This document shows, in pieces, positions 10,541 through 20,375 of a stretch of 64,000 nt of DNA. A model generated the notes under the pieces. The model did not search any database and was not told where the DNA came from. It was given only the letters and a program-made list of their open reading frames with translations. The translations under genes were made by a program, and so were the position numbers. Every line of letters starts with the position of its first letter. The stretch's first letter is position 1. The stretch is from Acanthochromis polyacanthus (Eukaryota > Chordata > Actinopteri > Pomacentridae): NCBI RefSeq assembly GCF_021347895.1, contig NC_067117.1, positions 37,653,567 to 37,717,566 on the forward strand, given 5' to 3'.

Positions 10541-11464
10541 TTACTTGACCAGACGGCCCAAGGGACAGGCGGGCTGGGGTTGGGCGGGTGGGAGGGACAA
10601 CTCCAGAGGATGGCCCGGGGGCTGGACAGGCCGGTGGCCGGACTGGGTGCCGGCGGCGACGGGACCCCTCTGGGGGGCCGGGCCAGTGGCCAGACTGGGT
10701 GCCGGCGGCGACGGGGGCCGGGCCGGTGTCCGGACTGGGTGCCAGCCGCGACGGGACCCCTCCGGGGGCCGGGCCGGTGTCCGGACTGGGTGCCGGCCGC
10801 GATGGGACCACTCCGGGGGCTGGGCCGGTGGCCGGACTGGGTGCCGGCGGTGACAGGACCCCTCCGGGGGCGGAGCTGGAACCGAGGGCCCCTCCGGGGG
10901 CGGAGCTGGAGCCGGAGCTGGTTGCCCCTCCGGGGGTGGAGCCGGAGTCGGAGCTAGGAGCCCCTCCAGGGGCGGAGCTGGAGTCGGGACTGAGGCCTCC
11001 TCTGGGGGTGGAACGAGAACAAGGACTAAGGGCCCCTTGGGGAATACGACTGGGTACTGAACTGTAGATGGAACGGGGAACCAGACTAGATTTAAGACTG
11101 GGGACTTTTTAGGGAGCAAGACTGGGGGCTGAACTGGATACAGGACTAGAGATCTCTCGGAGGGGAAGACTGGGGACAGGACTGGACTCTGAATTAGGAA
11201 TGAGACTAGAGACTGAGCAAAACAAAGAACTGAGGACTGAGCCAAACTTGGGACTGGATATCTTTCAGGAAACTGGACTGGACTAGAGGCTAAATAGACT
11301 ACTGCTGCAGGGGAACTTTTTGGCTCCTCTAAAGCTGCAGGGGAAGCCTTTGGCTCCTCTAAAGCTGCAGGGGGAGCCTTTTGCTCAGCTAAAGCTGCAG
11401 AGGGAGCCTTTTGCTCAGCTAAAGCTGCAGGGGGAGCCTTCCCAGACAGCAAAAAGGTCCGCAT
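10541..11464 (-). CDS. Proline-rich repeat ORF (307 aa), inverted relative of the 1368 ORF
   Basis: The frame opens with KAPPAALAEQ-type decapeptide repeats, the same 30-bp unit as at 2290-2396 but in the opposite orientation. It then has a V/S/P stretch, PAPPPEG repeats and RHPVRPPA repeats. There is no enzymatic motif. High GC and tandem units at 10640-10900 create long spurious frames on the + strand. It is likely part of the same LTR-element family as the ORF at 1368, by shared repeats. Whether it is translated is unknown; the start at 11464 lies inside the cagacagcaaa junction and is not credible. Confidence 0.4.
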   Translation of the reverse strand: MRTFLLSGKAPPAALAEQKAPSAALAEQKAPPAALEEPKASPAALEEPKSSPAAVVYLASSPVQFPERYPVPSLAQSSVLCFAQSLVSFLIQSPVLSPVFPSERSLVLYPVQPPVLLPKKSPVLNLVWFPVPSTVQYPVVFPKGPLVLVLVPPPEEASVPTPAPPLEGLLAPTPAPPPEGQPAPAPAPPPEGPSVPAPPPEGSCHRRHPVRPPAQPPEWSHRGRHPVRTPARPPEGSRRGWHPVRTPARPPSPPAPSLATGPAPQRGPVAAGTQSGHRPVQPPGHPLELSLPPAQPQPACPLGRLVK

Positions 11465-12702
11465 TGGATACGGCCACTTCCGCCCTACCTCCGTTTACCA
11501 GTCAGACCCGCTGAACGCACCCGCGACATATCTGTCCTCTATTGGTGCGCAGCAGATTCGAGATCTGTGTGTGGAACGGATGCACGCTTCAGTTGCAGCA
11601 CAGCACCGTTACTGAGGCAGGAGAAGAGTCGTCTCTTGGTAAGTACATAATATTACAATTTTATGGTAGTATTCATTTGAAATAAATAATCAAGATTGTG
11701 TTTAACGTGAGGTGAGTTTGGATAAGTTATCTTTTGTGTGTGAAGCAATTGTGGCATCGCTAAACGGTGTTGGCGTGAAAGAGTTAAACTGTGCATGCGC
11801 TTCTTTTTTGGGTTAACATAACGTTTCTGCACTTGCCAGAATGAGCGGTTGTAGCACAGCATATAAGTTCATGTTGCCAATATCCAAATTTGTTCTAATA
11901 CAAATAATATTTGTTTGTATTCAAACACAAGGTAACGTTAGCTTCCTGTTAGCATAGCGGCAACATAAACGTTAGCATCAGATTTGGCCGTCCTTGAACC
12001 TCTTTGCATGGACATTACTCTGTGTTAGTATGTACGTTAACCCGTTAAAACTGCACCGGCCTGAATACAGGCCGCTGAACGATCTGCATAAGCATATTTT
12101 CAAAATTCACGGAAGCTGCAAACGCCATTATAGAAACACTCTACACCCATGCAAAGCTTAGATTCTCATGAATCCGCCGGTATAAACCACTTTCAGATGT
12201 GATTTCACAAAGCTCGGCTCCGTGCACGTGCACGCGGCGCATGGTGGAGCTGTGCATGTCATATTCACTGTATTTCTGTCCATATGTTTATGAAGATACA
12301 GAAAACCACATTGTTTTGTAGTCAAAATGGCGGCTGAACCCTTTCCTTTTGTTTACGACCGCATTTCAACCAAACAAGTGAATCTGGCCTGTGTCACAGG
12401 CCTAAACAGCCAACCGTCGCCGAGACTGACAGATCTGGACCTACCTCCATTTCGTCAGTAACTTCTGAGCAAATCATGTCGGAGAAAGCTTTTGACTGAC
12501 AGGCCTGGTAGCCAATGAGCCTGCTGAATAGCAGGCTCTGCTCGCAGGGTTCTGTGAGAATTCACACCTCCCCCTCAGAGCCTCTCTCACCCCCTCCCCT
12601 TCTCTGTGTCTGAGACACGCTGCTCTGAAGTGAGTTTTTGAGTTCTTTATGAGTTTTTGGAGTGAAAATAATGTGAAAACGGGCTGAAAAAGGAACATAT
12701 AC
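11443..12702 (+). other. 5' part of a second transposon-like gene
   Basis: After the cagacagcaaaaagg junction comes a short GC-richer stretch ending in a good donor, cttg|gtaagta, at about 11638. This would be a non-coding first exon for the METRVV-type exon at 19518, with the gypsy element lying in the intron. The rest is AT-rich; 12030-12470 belongs to a dispersed repeat described separately. Confidence 0.35.
12030..12470 (-). repeat. Dispersed repeat family, copy A
   Basis: Contains cccgttaaaactgca, gatctgcataagca, gattctcatgaatccgccgg and a gtgcacgtgcacgcggcgca block. The same pieces recur, in various orientations, at 19260-19360, 57060-57265, 58270-58930 and 60600-61500. The block near 12205-12245 is the complement of 61139-61175. 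It looks like the end and first exon of an uncharacterised DNA transposon. Confidence 0.6.
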
Positions 12703-12824
12703 TGTATTGAATGCAGGCTTACTCAGGACGCCATCTTAGTAACACACTTTATTCCTTGTCTCAGGCAGTGACATAAAGGGCAACAGCGCCACTCAGGGAT
12801 GCATGTATTCATACTATCAGTACA
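12703..12824 (-). repeat. 3' LTR of the gypsy element
   Basis: 122 bp, starts tgtattgaatgcagg on the + strand and ends atcagtaca. It has one mismatch to the other LTR (a for c near the start). It holds tttattcc, the complement of an AATAAA signal. Confidence 0.95.
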
Positions 12825-13223
12825 TCTCCCTTTTTTTTTTAAGTATAATTTCAACATGAACCCTTTTTTTATCTGTATGTGTAGCTTAGCAAAATATGTA
12901 CTTAACTAAACTTAGAAACTTACCTTCAGTTGTACATTGATCAAACATTGGCTCACATGACAATATTGTATAGGGCACATTAATCATATACCACTTTGCC
13001 AGTATAGAACAGGCCATTTGTAATGCTATAAAGACACAATAATGGAACAAAAGAAGTACCTTTAGTAACTTTTAACTGAGTATTTTCTATGCATTGCAAA
13101 ACATAATAACTCATTTAACATTCCTCTATCAGTCTTTTTGGTTTCATAATGTTTCTGTGTGGTCTTTCTTGTACTGTCTTTGGAGATGTTTCTTTGGTAG
13201 TGTCACTTGGAGCATGCACAATG
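12825..13223 (-). other. 3' non-coding part of the gypsy element
   Basis: Lies between the integrase tail and the LTR. It holds a run of t (12832-12841), the complement of a polypurine tract, next to the LTR, as expected for plus-strand priming. No ORF of note. Confidence 0.5.
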
Positions 13224-13527
13224 TCACTGGCAGTACCTGGTGTGGAAGTTGGGAGGTTTGGACGTGTTTTTTATTTGTCCATTTTTGTTATTGTTCTCAA
13301 ACTCCACAAAGGTTTTGTTTGGTACCTTTAGAAGGTGACGTCGATTTCTTCTCAGTGTGCTGCCGTACTCCGTGATGACTTCATAGGACCTTGGTGTTGT
13401 CTCTCTGATCACCTTTGCGACAGGTCCCCATTTTCCATCACATCTTACACGTACCACATCCTCTTGTGTTAGTGGACTTAGTGGTTTAGCAGTTTTGTTG
13501 TAAGTATAAGTTCGCCAGTCTAGCCTT
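13224..13527 (-). pseudogene. Detached integrase C-terminus of the gypsy element
   Basis: The minus frame reads KTAKPLSPL, then VVRVRCDGKWGPVAKVI, then LRRNRRHLLK, the usual C-terminal end of gypsy integrases of this type. It lies about 1.75 kb from the end of the gag-pol frame, so the two parts were separated by an insertion. The frame continues to near 13457-13520 without a stop. Confidence 0.8.
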
Positions 13528-15270
13528 TTTTAACCCTTGCCTCAGGTTAAAATTGGTCCAGCTCTCCGTTTAAAGGGTTAGATTCTATCTGCCTGTTAGT
13601 ATTTCACCTAACAGGTTTCAGCAGAATAAATTAAGCTGGAATCGAGAGACACTCGCCCAGGTTCTAACTGCCTTGCATCCGAATGTCTCACCCCTCTTAT
13701 CTGATAAATGCTATTCCACCAAGCAGCCTTTCTAAGTAGTAGAATTGATCTATTATTCACATTCGTTATCGGTCAGCTTCTCTCTTAAGGACTTGCCTGC
13801 ACTTGGTGCTATTCCTGGGTTCGTTTTAGAGGTTTGGAAAGAACTAACCTCAGGGGTAATGTTTAAACACTCTCACCTTGGACTAAGTAACCTTTAAGAA
13901 CCATTGGTTTGAATGCACACAATCAACTTAACTTTTTACCACTATGCAGATTTTCAGTGGTTTATAATAATTTCATTAGGCTTCTCTTTAAATGCAATAG
14001 AGCGTTTTATTAAGCAAGTTTAGCAAGAGCACAGCATCAATTCATGATTAAAACAGTTAATTATTTCTGATTAAAAATGAGACTAAAGTAAATAAACTGA
14101 GCGTACCTGACAATCTTCTCTAATTAGTAAATTTAGGAGAGAGAGCGAACAGCGTGGCCACTACCGTATCACTCGGTCTTGTCTTGCGTCTGGGAAGAGC
14201 ACTCAGTTGTCCAGAGGACTCGGTACGATGTCTTCTTTGTGAACAAAAGGATCTTCTCCCTCGGCAGGGGGGAGCGGAGGAGTCCTGTGAGCCAATCGTG
14301 GTCTGGCAGTTATCTCTGGAATTGGCTGGAGCGTCAGTGCTTACGCCCCAGCTGTCTTCTCTGTGGTCTGGTGGTGATGGAAAAACCCTCGTCTGTTCAG
14401 GCTGTAGTGGGTCACTGGGTCTTCCAGCCCCGGGGAGGGGAACAGCCCGGTGCTGTTGCCTCCTTTGCCTCTTCGGGTGTAGTCGGTTCTTCCCTCTATT
14501 GGTTTCTTCTGGATAACTGCAGAACCTCTTAGGACTCTCCGTTTGGCAGAGTGTGGTCTTCGCTTGTTGAACAAAGTCAGAAAAAGACTTTGCTTCCAGC
14601 GATGTCCTCAGCGATCTCTGGAGCCTAAGTCCCGCGTCGTCTTCCCGTCTCTTGGGCAAAAGAGGAAGGTGAAGATTCTTCAGAACTCCGGCCAAGTTCC
14701 CTTTGCAGCTCTTCTTTAGCAGCTCCGGCGAACAACTCCCCAATAATGTCTCTGCTCTCCCATTCTTATACTCTCTCCAGACACACAAAACTGGCTAGGT
14801 ACGCCCTCTGACACCGTCTAACTTATGCAATCAACTTTGTCATCTCATACAGCAGTAATACAGAAGTCATGTTGTTACAGCAAATACACAGTGTCCACAT
14901 TCTTTTTAACACACACACATTTCAGCCCACCCTTTTGGGTTTTTCCCAAACTTCCCTTTTTTCTGAGGAGGCTGCAATGTCATTGTGGCTGCCGAGTCAT
15001 GGTGACTGTTGTTTACTGCACTTCTGCTTTCTTAAGGCCTGGACACACAAGCCTATGAGGCCTGTACGCACACACAGAGCCTAAACAAGGATTACTTCAC
15101 ACAGAATCACTTCTTAAATCATTCCTCTCAATCTGAACATAATAAATCATCTGAATCATTACTTTAATCAAATCAACACTTCAAAAATGTATATATATTC
15201 CAGCAAGCATAATCATATAGTTAACTTATAATGTTTCTTCTTAAGATCTTTACTTATCTGCTTCAAAACC
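13528..15270 (-). mobile_element. Insertion inside gypsy integrase, resembles a long solo LTR
   Basis: About 1.7 kb without a credible gene. On the minus strand there is a TATAAG box at 14770-14765, about 750 nt of GC-richer leader-like sequence and an AATAAA at 14011-14006, the U3-R-U5 order of a large retroviral-type LTR. Exact ends and target duplication could not be fixed; the edges carry tataagtt/aacttata in inverted orientation, so a DNA-transposon origin is not excluded. The 222-codon minus ORF at 14120-14788 is probably chance. Because the host gypsy is young, this insertion is younger still. Confidence 0.5.
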
Positions 15271-15274
15271 TTTG

Positions 15275-18200
15275 TTACCTTAGGGCCATGATGAGCCTGA
15301 GTCCTCTCTGAGACCTCAACATCTGCATCCCACTTGACAGTTTGTTTTGTCTTGAACACTGTCCTCTTTCTTTTCTCAGCAAATGTGAGGCAGAAGGTAG
15401 GCGTGTCCTCAGTTCCCGGTTCATCAAAAGTTCAGCTGGAGACTTACCACATTCGAGTGGTGAAGTTCGGTAGTTGAGCAAGGCCAGGTAAAGGTCGCTG
15501 TGTGTTTCAGCTGCTTTCTTAAACAGTCTTTTCACAGTCTGCACTGCTTTTTCAGCCAAGCCATTTGATTGCGGAAACAGTGGGCTAGATGTTATATGCT
15601 CGAACCCGTAGTTTTCAGCAAAGTCTTTAAAATCCTGGCTGCTGAACTGCGGTCCATTATCACTCACCATAGTCACTGGGATTCCGTGTCTTGCAAAAAT
15701 GGCTTTGCAGTGCTTTATCACTTGTTTTGCTGTTGTGTCGGTCAGAAAAGCAACTTCTGGGTAGTTTGAAAAGTAGTCCACCATAACAAGGTAATCTTTT
15801 CCTGCCAGGTGAAACAGGTCTGCACCGACTTTTCTCCATGGCCCATCTGGTCTATTGTGAGCTAGAAGTGGTTCCTTTTGTTGCTGGTATCTGTGTTGTT
15901 GACATGTCTCACAGTGTTGAACATACTTTTCAATATCCTTGTTCATTTGCGGCCAATACAGTAGTGCTCTTGCACGTCTCTTGCACTTTTCAATGCCTAA
16001 ATGTCCTTCATGTATCAGTTGTAACATTTGAGAACGCATTGAAAGTGGTATGACAATCCTCTTACTCTTGAGAAGAACTCCTTCTACCAAAGACAGTTCC
16101 TCTTTGAAGTTTTGGTATGGGTGACTCAGCCTTTGCTCTCCAGTTTGATTGATCTTGTGAATCACATTTTGCAGTTCTGTGTCGTTCGTTGTTGCTTCTG
16201 CAATTTGCTTCCATTTATCTTTAGACACGGGCATGTGTTTTTGCATTATGTCCACATGCACCTGCACATCATGTTCCGTGGTGCTCGGCTCTACACAGTT
16301 CAGTGAAGCTCTACTGAGAGCATCTGCCATGATCAGGTGTTTCCCAGGTGTGAACTCAAATGTAAGACTGTACTTTTGTAAGCGGAGTAGCAGGCGTTGA
16401 ATGCGTGGTGGTGCATCTCCCAGTGGTTTTGTAGAGATTGCGATTAGTGGTTTGTGATCAGTCTCTAGCACCACTTCTTGTCCATAAATGTACTCATGAA
16501 ACTTCTCACATCCAAACACTGCTCCTAGTGTCTCTTTTTCTATTTGTGCGTAGTTTCTCTCCGCTGCTGTCATAGTGCGAGAGGCGTACGCTACTGGAAA
16601 CCAAGTATCCTCATGCTGCTGAAGCAACACTGCTCCCAGTCCGTCTTTAGAAGCGTCTGTAGAAACTTTGGTTGGAAGTACAGGATCATAAAATTTCAGC
16701 ACTGGCTCTTTCACAAGGCTGCTCTTGAGCATCTCCCATTCAGTATTGTGCTCATGACTCCACTGCCACTCTGTGTCATTTTCCAGCAGGCTATGCAGTG
16801 CTTTTGTATTTGCTGACAGATTCGGAATAAAACATCCTAAATAGTTAACTAGGCCTAAAGCCCTCTGCAAGTCTGTTTTGTTTTCTGGTAAGGGCATGTG
16901 TGTGATTGCTCTCACCTTTTCGGGATCTGGCTGTATCCCTGCTGCGGATAGCTTGTCTCCCAGGTAAGTAATTTCACTCACCCCAAACTGACATTTTTGT
17001 TTGTTGAGTTTCAGCCCTGATTCTCTTGCTTTTGTCATGACTTTGGCCAAACGCTCATCATGTTCCGCTTGTGTGGTTCCCCATATGACCACATCGTCGA
17101 GGAATACTTCAACACCTTCCATTCCATCAAACATTTGCAGAATTGTTCTGTGAAAAACTTCAGGTGCAGAGGCTATCCCAAAGGGCATGCGCAGAAAGCA
17201 ATGCCTCCCAAAGGGTGTATTGAGTGTGCACAGTTTTGCGCTTTCCTCATCCAGTTCAATCTGATAGAAACCTGATGACGCATCCAGTTTGGAAAAGTAA
17301 CGTGCACCTGCCATTGCACTTGTAATGTCTGTTTTTGTAGGTAACTTGAAGTGTTCTCGCTTGATCCACTTATTCAAATCTCTAGGATCAATGCACAATC
17401 TCAGCTCTCCGTTTTTCTTTTCCACAATAACGAGAGAATTCACCCAGTCTGTCGGTTCCTCTACTTTTCGGATGATTCCTTTGTCAATGAGTGTCTGTAA
17501 CTCTTTTCTCAGTCTTTCTTTGAGTGCTACTGGCACTTTTCTGGCTGGGTGTATCACTGGTTCTGCATTGTCCTTCAGCTGTATTTTGTATTTATTTGGT
17601 AGACAGCCAACTCCATGAAAAACATTGCTGTGCTTTTTCACAATTTCACTTGTCGTTGGATTTTCTTTTACATCTTTCTGCTGTGCATTTGCAGTATTCA
17701 GAACTGTGCTGTCTATGACATGAATCCTTTTGATAAGTCCCATCTTTTTACTTGCCTTGAGTCCCAAGATTGGTTGTCTATCCTCCTCCACAAGGACAAA
17801 CAGAGCATTGCAGGAGCGTCCTTCTCCTTTAATAGTAGCTCGAAACACTCCTTTGTGTGAGATAGGCTGGTCGTTGTAGGCTCTCAGGTTCAGTTTCTGT
17901 GGCCTCACTTGCGGTTTTGGACTCAGTCTGTAAAAATACTTCAATGGCAAAACATTTATTTCTGCACCAGTGTCAATTTTTAATGGCACTTCAACACCAT
18001 TGACATTTAAATGTGCAATCCATTCATCCTCATTACCATCCATGTCCGTCAGTGTGACAGCATCCAGATACAGCGGTTCATTATCGTCTTCGCTGTTCAC
18101 TGCTTGGTCCCGTCTCACTGTGTGGATTTTCTTCTTTGAAAAACAGCACTTGGCAAAATGATTTTTGACACCACATTTCCTGCAGTCTTTTCCGTATGCC

Positions 18201-18877
18201 GGGCATTGTTTTGGAGCATGTTTAATTCCACATCTCTCACAGTCTTTTTTGTCTCTTCTTTTCTCTTTTGTCTCTCTGAAATGTCTCTTTTCTGTTTCCT
18301 TTGCGCCTTTCTTTACGGTGTCCACAGCCACTGGTTCACCGTCATTGTCAAACGATTTTAGCTGTAGCTTTGTGCTTTCAGATGCTTGACATATGCCTAT
18401 GGCTTTTTCCACTGTAAGATCTGTTTCTTTTAGCAATAGCATACGCACTCTTTTATCTTGTACTCCGATCACAATTTGGTCACGTATCATTGAATCACAG
18501 AGCATGCCAAAATTGCAGGACTGACTTTTCAGGTGGAGATCTGTTACATATTGCTCAATGGATTCATTTTCCTTTTGCATCCTGTTTCTGAAAACGTACC
18601 TTTCATAGGTTTCATTTTTCCTTGGTGTACAATACTCGTCAAATTTTTTCAAAACGTCCTCCAAATCGTCCTCTTCACTGTCGAAATCAAACGTGTTGTA
18701 CACATCCAGCGCTCCACGGCCAGCTACCGTTAGCAACAATGCTACCTTGCGCCGTTCATCCTCTTTGTCGAGACCAGCTGCTAACAAATACAGCTCAAAA
18801 CTCTGCCTGAAGGACTTACAGTTTTCATTTACATTCCCCGACAGCTTCAGCTCGTCTGGTGGGCGAATATTGTTCAT
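15275..18877 (-). CDS. Gag-pol polyprotein of Ty3/gypsy element (1200 codons)
   Basis: One open frame starting 24 nt inside the LTR. Order: gag with an alpha-helical capsid-like region (residues about 1-180); two CCHC-type zinc knuckles starting at C213; aspartic protease with DTGA at D302; reverse transcriptase with KLDASSGFYQ and the FLDD catalytic pair at D594-D595; RNase H (STDAS, ETDHKP); integrase with an H-H-C-C finger (HLGIEKCKRR...CETCQ) and a catalytic triad D1020, D1073, E1109 (35 residues between the last two). The last 30 or so residues leave the family pattern and the frame stops at LIMALR, where sequence is displaced by the 13528-15270 insertion. All enzymatic motifs are present, unusual for this window. 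It would copy RNA to DNA and integrate it; the missing integrase tail probably blocks that. Confidence 0.93.
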   Translation of the reverse strand: MNNIRPPDELKLSGNVNENCKSFRQSFELYLLAAGLDKEDERRKVALLLTVAGRGALDVYNTFDFDSEEDDLEDVLKKFDEYCTPRKNETYERYVFRNRMQKENESIEQYVTDLHLKSQSCNFGMLCDSMIRDQIVIGVQDKRVRMLLLKETDLTVEKAIGICQASESTKLQLKSFDNDGEPVAVDTVKKGAKETEKRHFRETKEKRRDKKDCERCGIKHAPKQCPAYGKDCRKCGVKNHFAKCCFSKKKIHTVRRDQAVNSEDDNEPLYLDAVTLTDMDGNEDEWIAHLNVNGVEVPLKIDTGAEINVLPLKYFYRLSPKPQVRPQKLNLRAYNDQPISHKGVFRATIKGEGRSCNALFVLVEEDRQPILGLKASKKMGLIKRIHVIDSTVLNTANAQQKDVKENPTTSEIVKKHSNVFHGVGCLPNKYKIQLKDNAEPVIHPARKVPVALKERLRKELQTLIDKGIIRKVEEPTDWVNSLVIVEKKNGELRLCIDPRDLNKWIKREHFKLPTKTDITSAMAGARYFSKLDASSGFYQIELDEESAKLCTLNTPFGRHCFLRMPFGIASAPEVFHRTILQMFDGMEGVEVFLDDVVIWGTTQAEHDERLAKVMTKARESGLKLNKQKCQFGVSEITYLGDKLSAAGIQPDPEKVRAITHMPLPENKTDLQRALGLVNYLGCFIPNLSANTKALHSLLENDTEWQWSHEHNTEWEMLKSSLVKEPVLKFYDPVLPTKVSTDASKDGLGAVLLQQHEDTWFPVAYASRTMTAAERNYAQIEKETLGAVFGCEKFHEYIYGQEVVLETDHKPLIAISTKPLGDAPPRIQRLLLRLQKYSLTFEFTPGKHLIMADALSRASLNCVEPSTTEHDVQVHVDIMQKHMPVSKDKWKQIAEATTNDTELQNVIHKINQTGEQRLSHPYQNFKEELSLVEGVLLKSKRIVIPLSMRSQMLQLIHEGHLGIEKCKRRARALLYWPQMNKDIEKYVQHCETCQQHRYQQQKEPLLAHNRPDGPWRKVGADLFHLAGKDYLVMVDYFSNYPEVAFLTDTTAKQVIKHCKAIFARHGIPVTMVSDNGPQFSSQDFKDFAENYGFEHITSSPLFPQSNGLAEKAVQTVKRLFKKAAETHSDLYLALLNYRTSPLECGKSPAELLMNRELRTRLPSASHLLRKERGQCSRQNKLSSGMQMLRSQRGLRLIMALR

Positions 18878-18901
18878 TTTTTTGATTTACTCCTGGTACC
18901 A

Positions 18902-19023
18902 TGTATTGACTGCAGGCTTACTCAGGACGCCATCTTAGTAACACACTTTATTCCTTGTCTCAGGCAGTGACATAAAGGGCAACAGCGCCACTCAGGGATG
19001 CATGTATTCATACTATCAGTACA
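18902..19023 (-). repeat. 5' LTR of the gypsy element
   Basis: 122 bp partner of the LTR at 12703-12824, followed by target duplication tatac. In the minus orientation the primer-site candidate begins immediately inside it, at 18901. Confidence 0.95.
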
Positions 19024-19049
19024 TATACCATTTTTTCCCAGGGTATACA

Positions 19050-19360
19050 GAGGGTGTCCAAAATTGACACCGCCTGGCCATAGCAGTACAAATACATGTG
19101 TGAAACACGCATTTCATTGCACCTAGAGTAATTCTGACTGCACTGGGTGAAAATTCAGGTTGTCAGCTTACAAAGGAGACCCCAACCATGCATGTACTCC
19201 AAACAGTTCAAGAACAGCATTTAATTTACTTTCTGTACATCTTCAGTAGAAATTTCAGTCGAAAATTGACTGAAGCTTATAGGGTTAAGCTTCAGCGTCC
19301 CATATTCGGGACGATTTGAGATCTGCATAAGGATTTTTCAAAATTCACCGAAGCCTTGCC
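19050..19360 (-). repeat. Dispersed repeat family, copies at gypsy edge
   Basis: The complement of 19060-19250 matches 60236-60600 closely, including tggagtacatgcatggttgg and cacccagtgcagtcagaatt. From 19278 the sequence gggttaagcttcagcg then gatctgcataagg matches the block at 12035-12095. No ORF. Confidence 0.65.
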
Positions 19361-19517
19361 TATTAAAAAGAAATATCAAGTCAACATTTCTGTCTGAGTT
19401 AAATTCACTGCCAACATTACCATATATTTTAGAAAACACTGCATAATCTAAATGCTTTCTCCCCCAATAGGTCTGTTCCTGTGTGAAGCAACTGTCGCTG
19501 TGAGAAGTGAGTGAAAT

Positions 19518-19733
19518 ATGGAGACAAGAGTGGTCTCTAGGTCTACACTGCGAAGGCGTGCGAGCAGAGACCTGGACAGGAGACTACAACAAATTACCAA
19601 TGACTACAACACTGTGCTGGAGGACATTTGTAATACAGATGTAGGGGGGGAGGGCACTGCATCCACTGTAGACATGGACACATCTGTCTATGAAGACATT
19701 CACACCAGTGGTCTGCTGGAGGTCATTTTGTAG
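19518..19733 (+). CDS. Small exon-like [11 protein letters not shown] (71 aa), unknown
   Basis: ATG at 19518 follows a plausible acceptor, ccccaatag at about 19470, and the frame is Arg-rich ([17 protein letters not shown]) with a short amphipathic helix, then acidic. It probably belongs with the first exon ending near 11638. No domain recognised. The frame ends at TAG just before an inserted Tc1 fragment at 19740. Confidence 0.4.
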   Translation: METRVVSRSTLRRRASRDLDRRLQQITNDYNTVLEDICNTDVGGEGTASTVDMDTSVYEDIHTSGLLEVIL

Positions 19734-19739
19734 AGCTAT

Positions 19740-19960
19740 TGCAGTGCTCATCCTGTTCCTCCTTGCACAAAGGAGCAGATACCTGTCCTGCTGATGGGTT
19801 GAGGACCTTCGACAGCCCTGTCAAGCTCTCCCAGACTAACTGCCTGTCTCCTGGGATCTCCTCCATGCGCTTGAGAATGTGCTGAGAGACACAGCAAACC
19901 TTCTGGCAATGGCACGCATTGGTGTGCCATCCTGGAGGAGTTGGACTGTCTGTGGAATAC
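19740..19960 (-). pseudogene. Tc1/mariner transposase fragment, N-terminal
   Basis: In the minus direction the sequence reads QLLQDGTPMRAIARRFAVS, a helix-turn-helix, then an AWRRSQETG segment, a stop, and, after a frame change, [13 protein letters not shown]. These are signatures of the N-terminal DNA-binding part of a Tc1-like transposase lineage different from the full Tc1 copies in this window. No catalytic domain remains and no inverted repeats were found. Confidence 0.75.
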
Positions 19961-20328
19961 TAAATTAAATAACTTTGGTCTCTAGTATATTGGCTAATTC
20001 AGTTCTTTGTACTTAATTTATTAGCATGATTTATTTTTAATTATGTTGTTGTGTACATACTTATTTACTTCTCTGTCTATTTTTTTTCTTTACTCCATGT
20101 AGGTTTCCCAAAGACTATGGGTTGAGGAAGAAGTGGGAAACAGCTCTGAGGAGAGAAGGGTTTGCAGCAACTATACAGCAGCCTAGAGAGAGAGAGATAA
20201 ATAAATAATATTTAATATTAATACTAATTCTGTTGTTTATTATAATTGTGTTGTTTATTGTAAATGCAAATAAACTCTATCCTGTTCAAGTGTAGTTTCT
20301 TGTTATATGTATATAACTGCCTATATAA

Positions 20329-20375
<47 letters not shown>
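19961..20375. other. AT-rich spacer with (AT)n microsatellite
   Basis: Apart from the THAP fragment there is only AT-rich sequence. A run of (ta)n at about 20333-20368 abuts the Tc1 target site. Confidence 0.6.
20101..20207 (+). pseudogene. THAP-domain fragment
   Basis: After tccatgtag (acceptor) the frame reads FPKDYGLRKKWETALRREGF then drifts to IQQPREREINK and a stop. FPKD..LRKKW..ALRREGF matches the middle of THAP zinc-finger domains, a DNA-binding module common in transposases. The first two cysteines and the C-x2-H half are absent here. Poly(A)-like aataaa occurs at about 20269. Confidence 0.55.

Larger units (their letters stand above)
12703..19023 (-). mobile_element. Ty3/gypsy LTR retrotransposon, recent insertion
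   Basis: Identical-length 122-bp LTRs (TG...CA) at 12703-12824 and 18902-19023 differ by one base, and both flanks carry the 5-bp duplication tatac (12698-12702; 19024-19028). On the minus strand the LTR is followed by tggtaccaggagt, a TGG-starting candidate primer site, then gag-pol. The short LTRs and fused gag-pol resemble fish 'K02A2.6-like' elements. A 1.7-kb foreign segment at about 13528-15270 splits the integrase C-terminus, so this copy is not intact. Confidence 0.93.

Noticed and set aside
10545..11067. Three overlapping + strand frames rich in Gly, Arg, Trp and Pro
   Set aside because: Shadows of the GC-rich tandem repeats whose proline-rich reading is on the minus strand; all frames stay open because of the repeat period.
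14120..14788. 222-codon minus-strand ORF inside the gypsy-interrupting segment
   Set aside because: No domain, odd composition, and it lies in the probable transcribed leader of an LTR-like segment. Treated as chance.
15569..18938. Many + strand ORFs of 60-97 codons
   Set aside because: Antisense shadows of the 1200-codon gag-pol frame.
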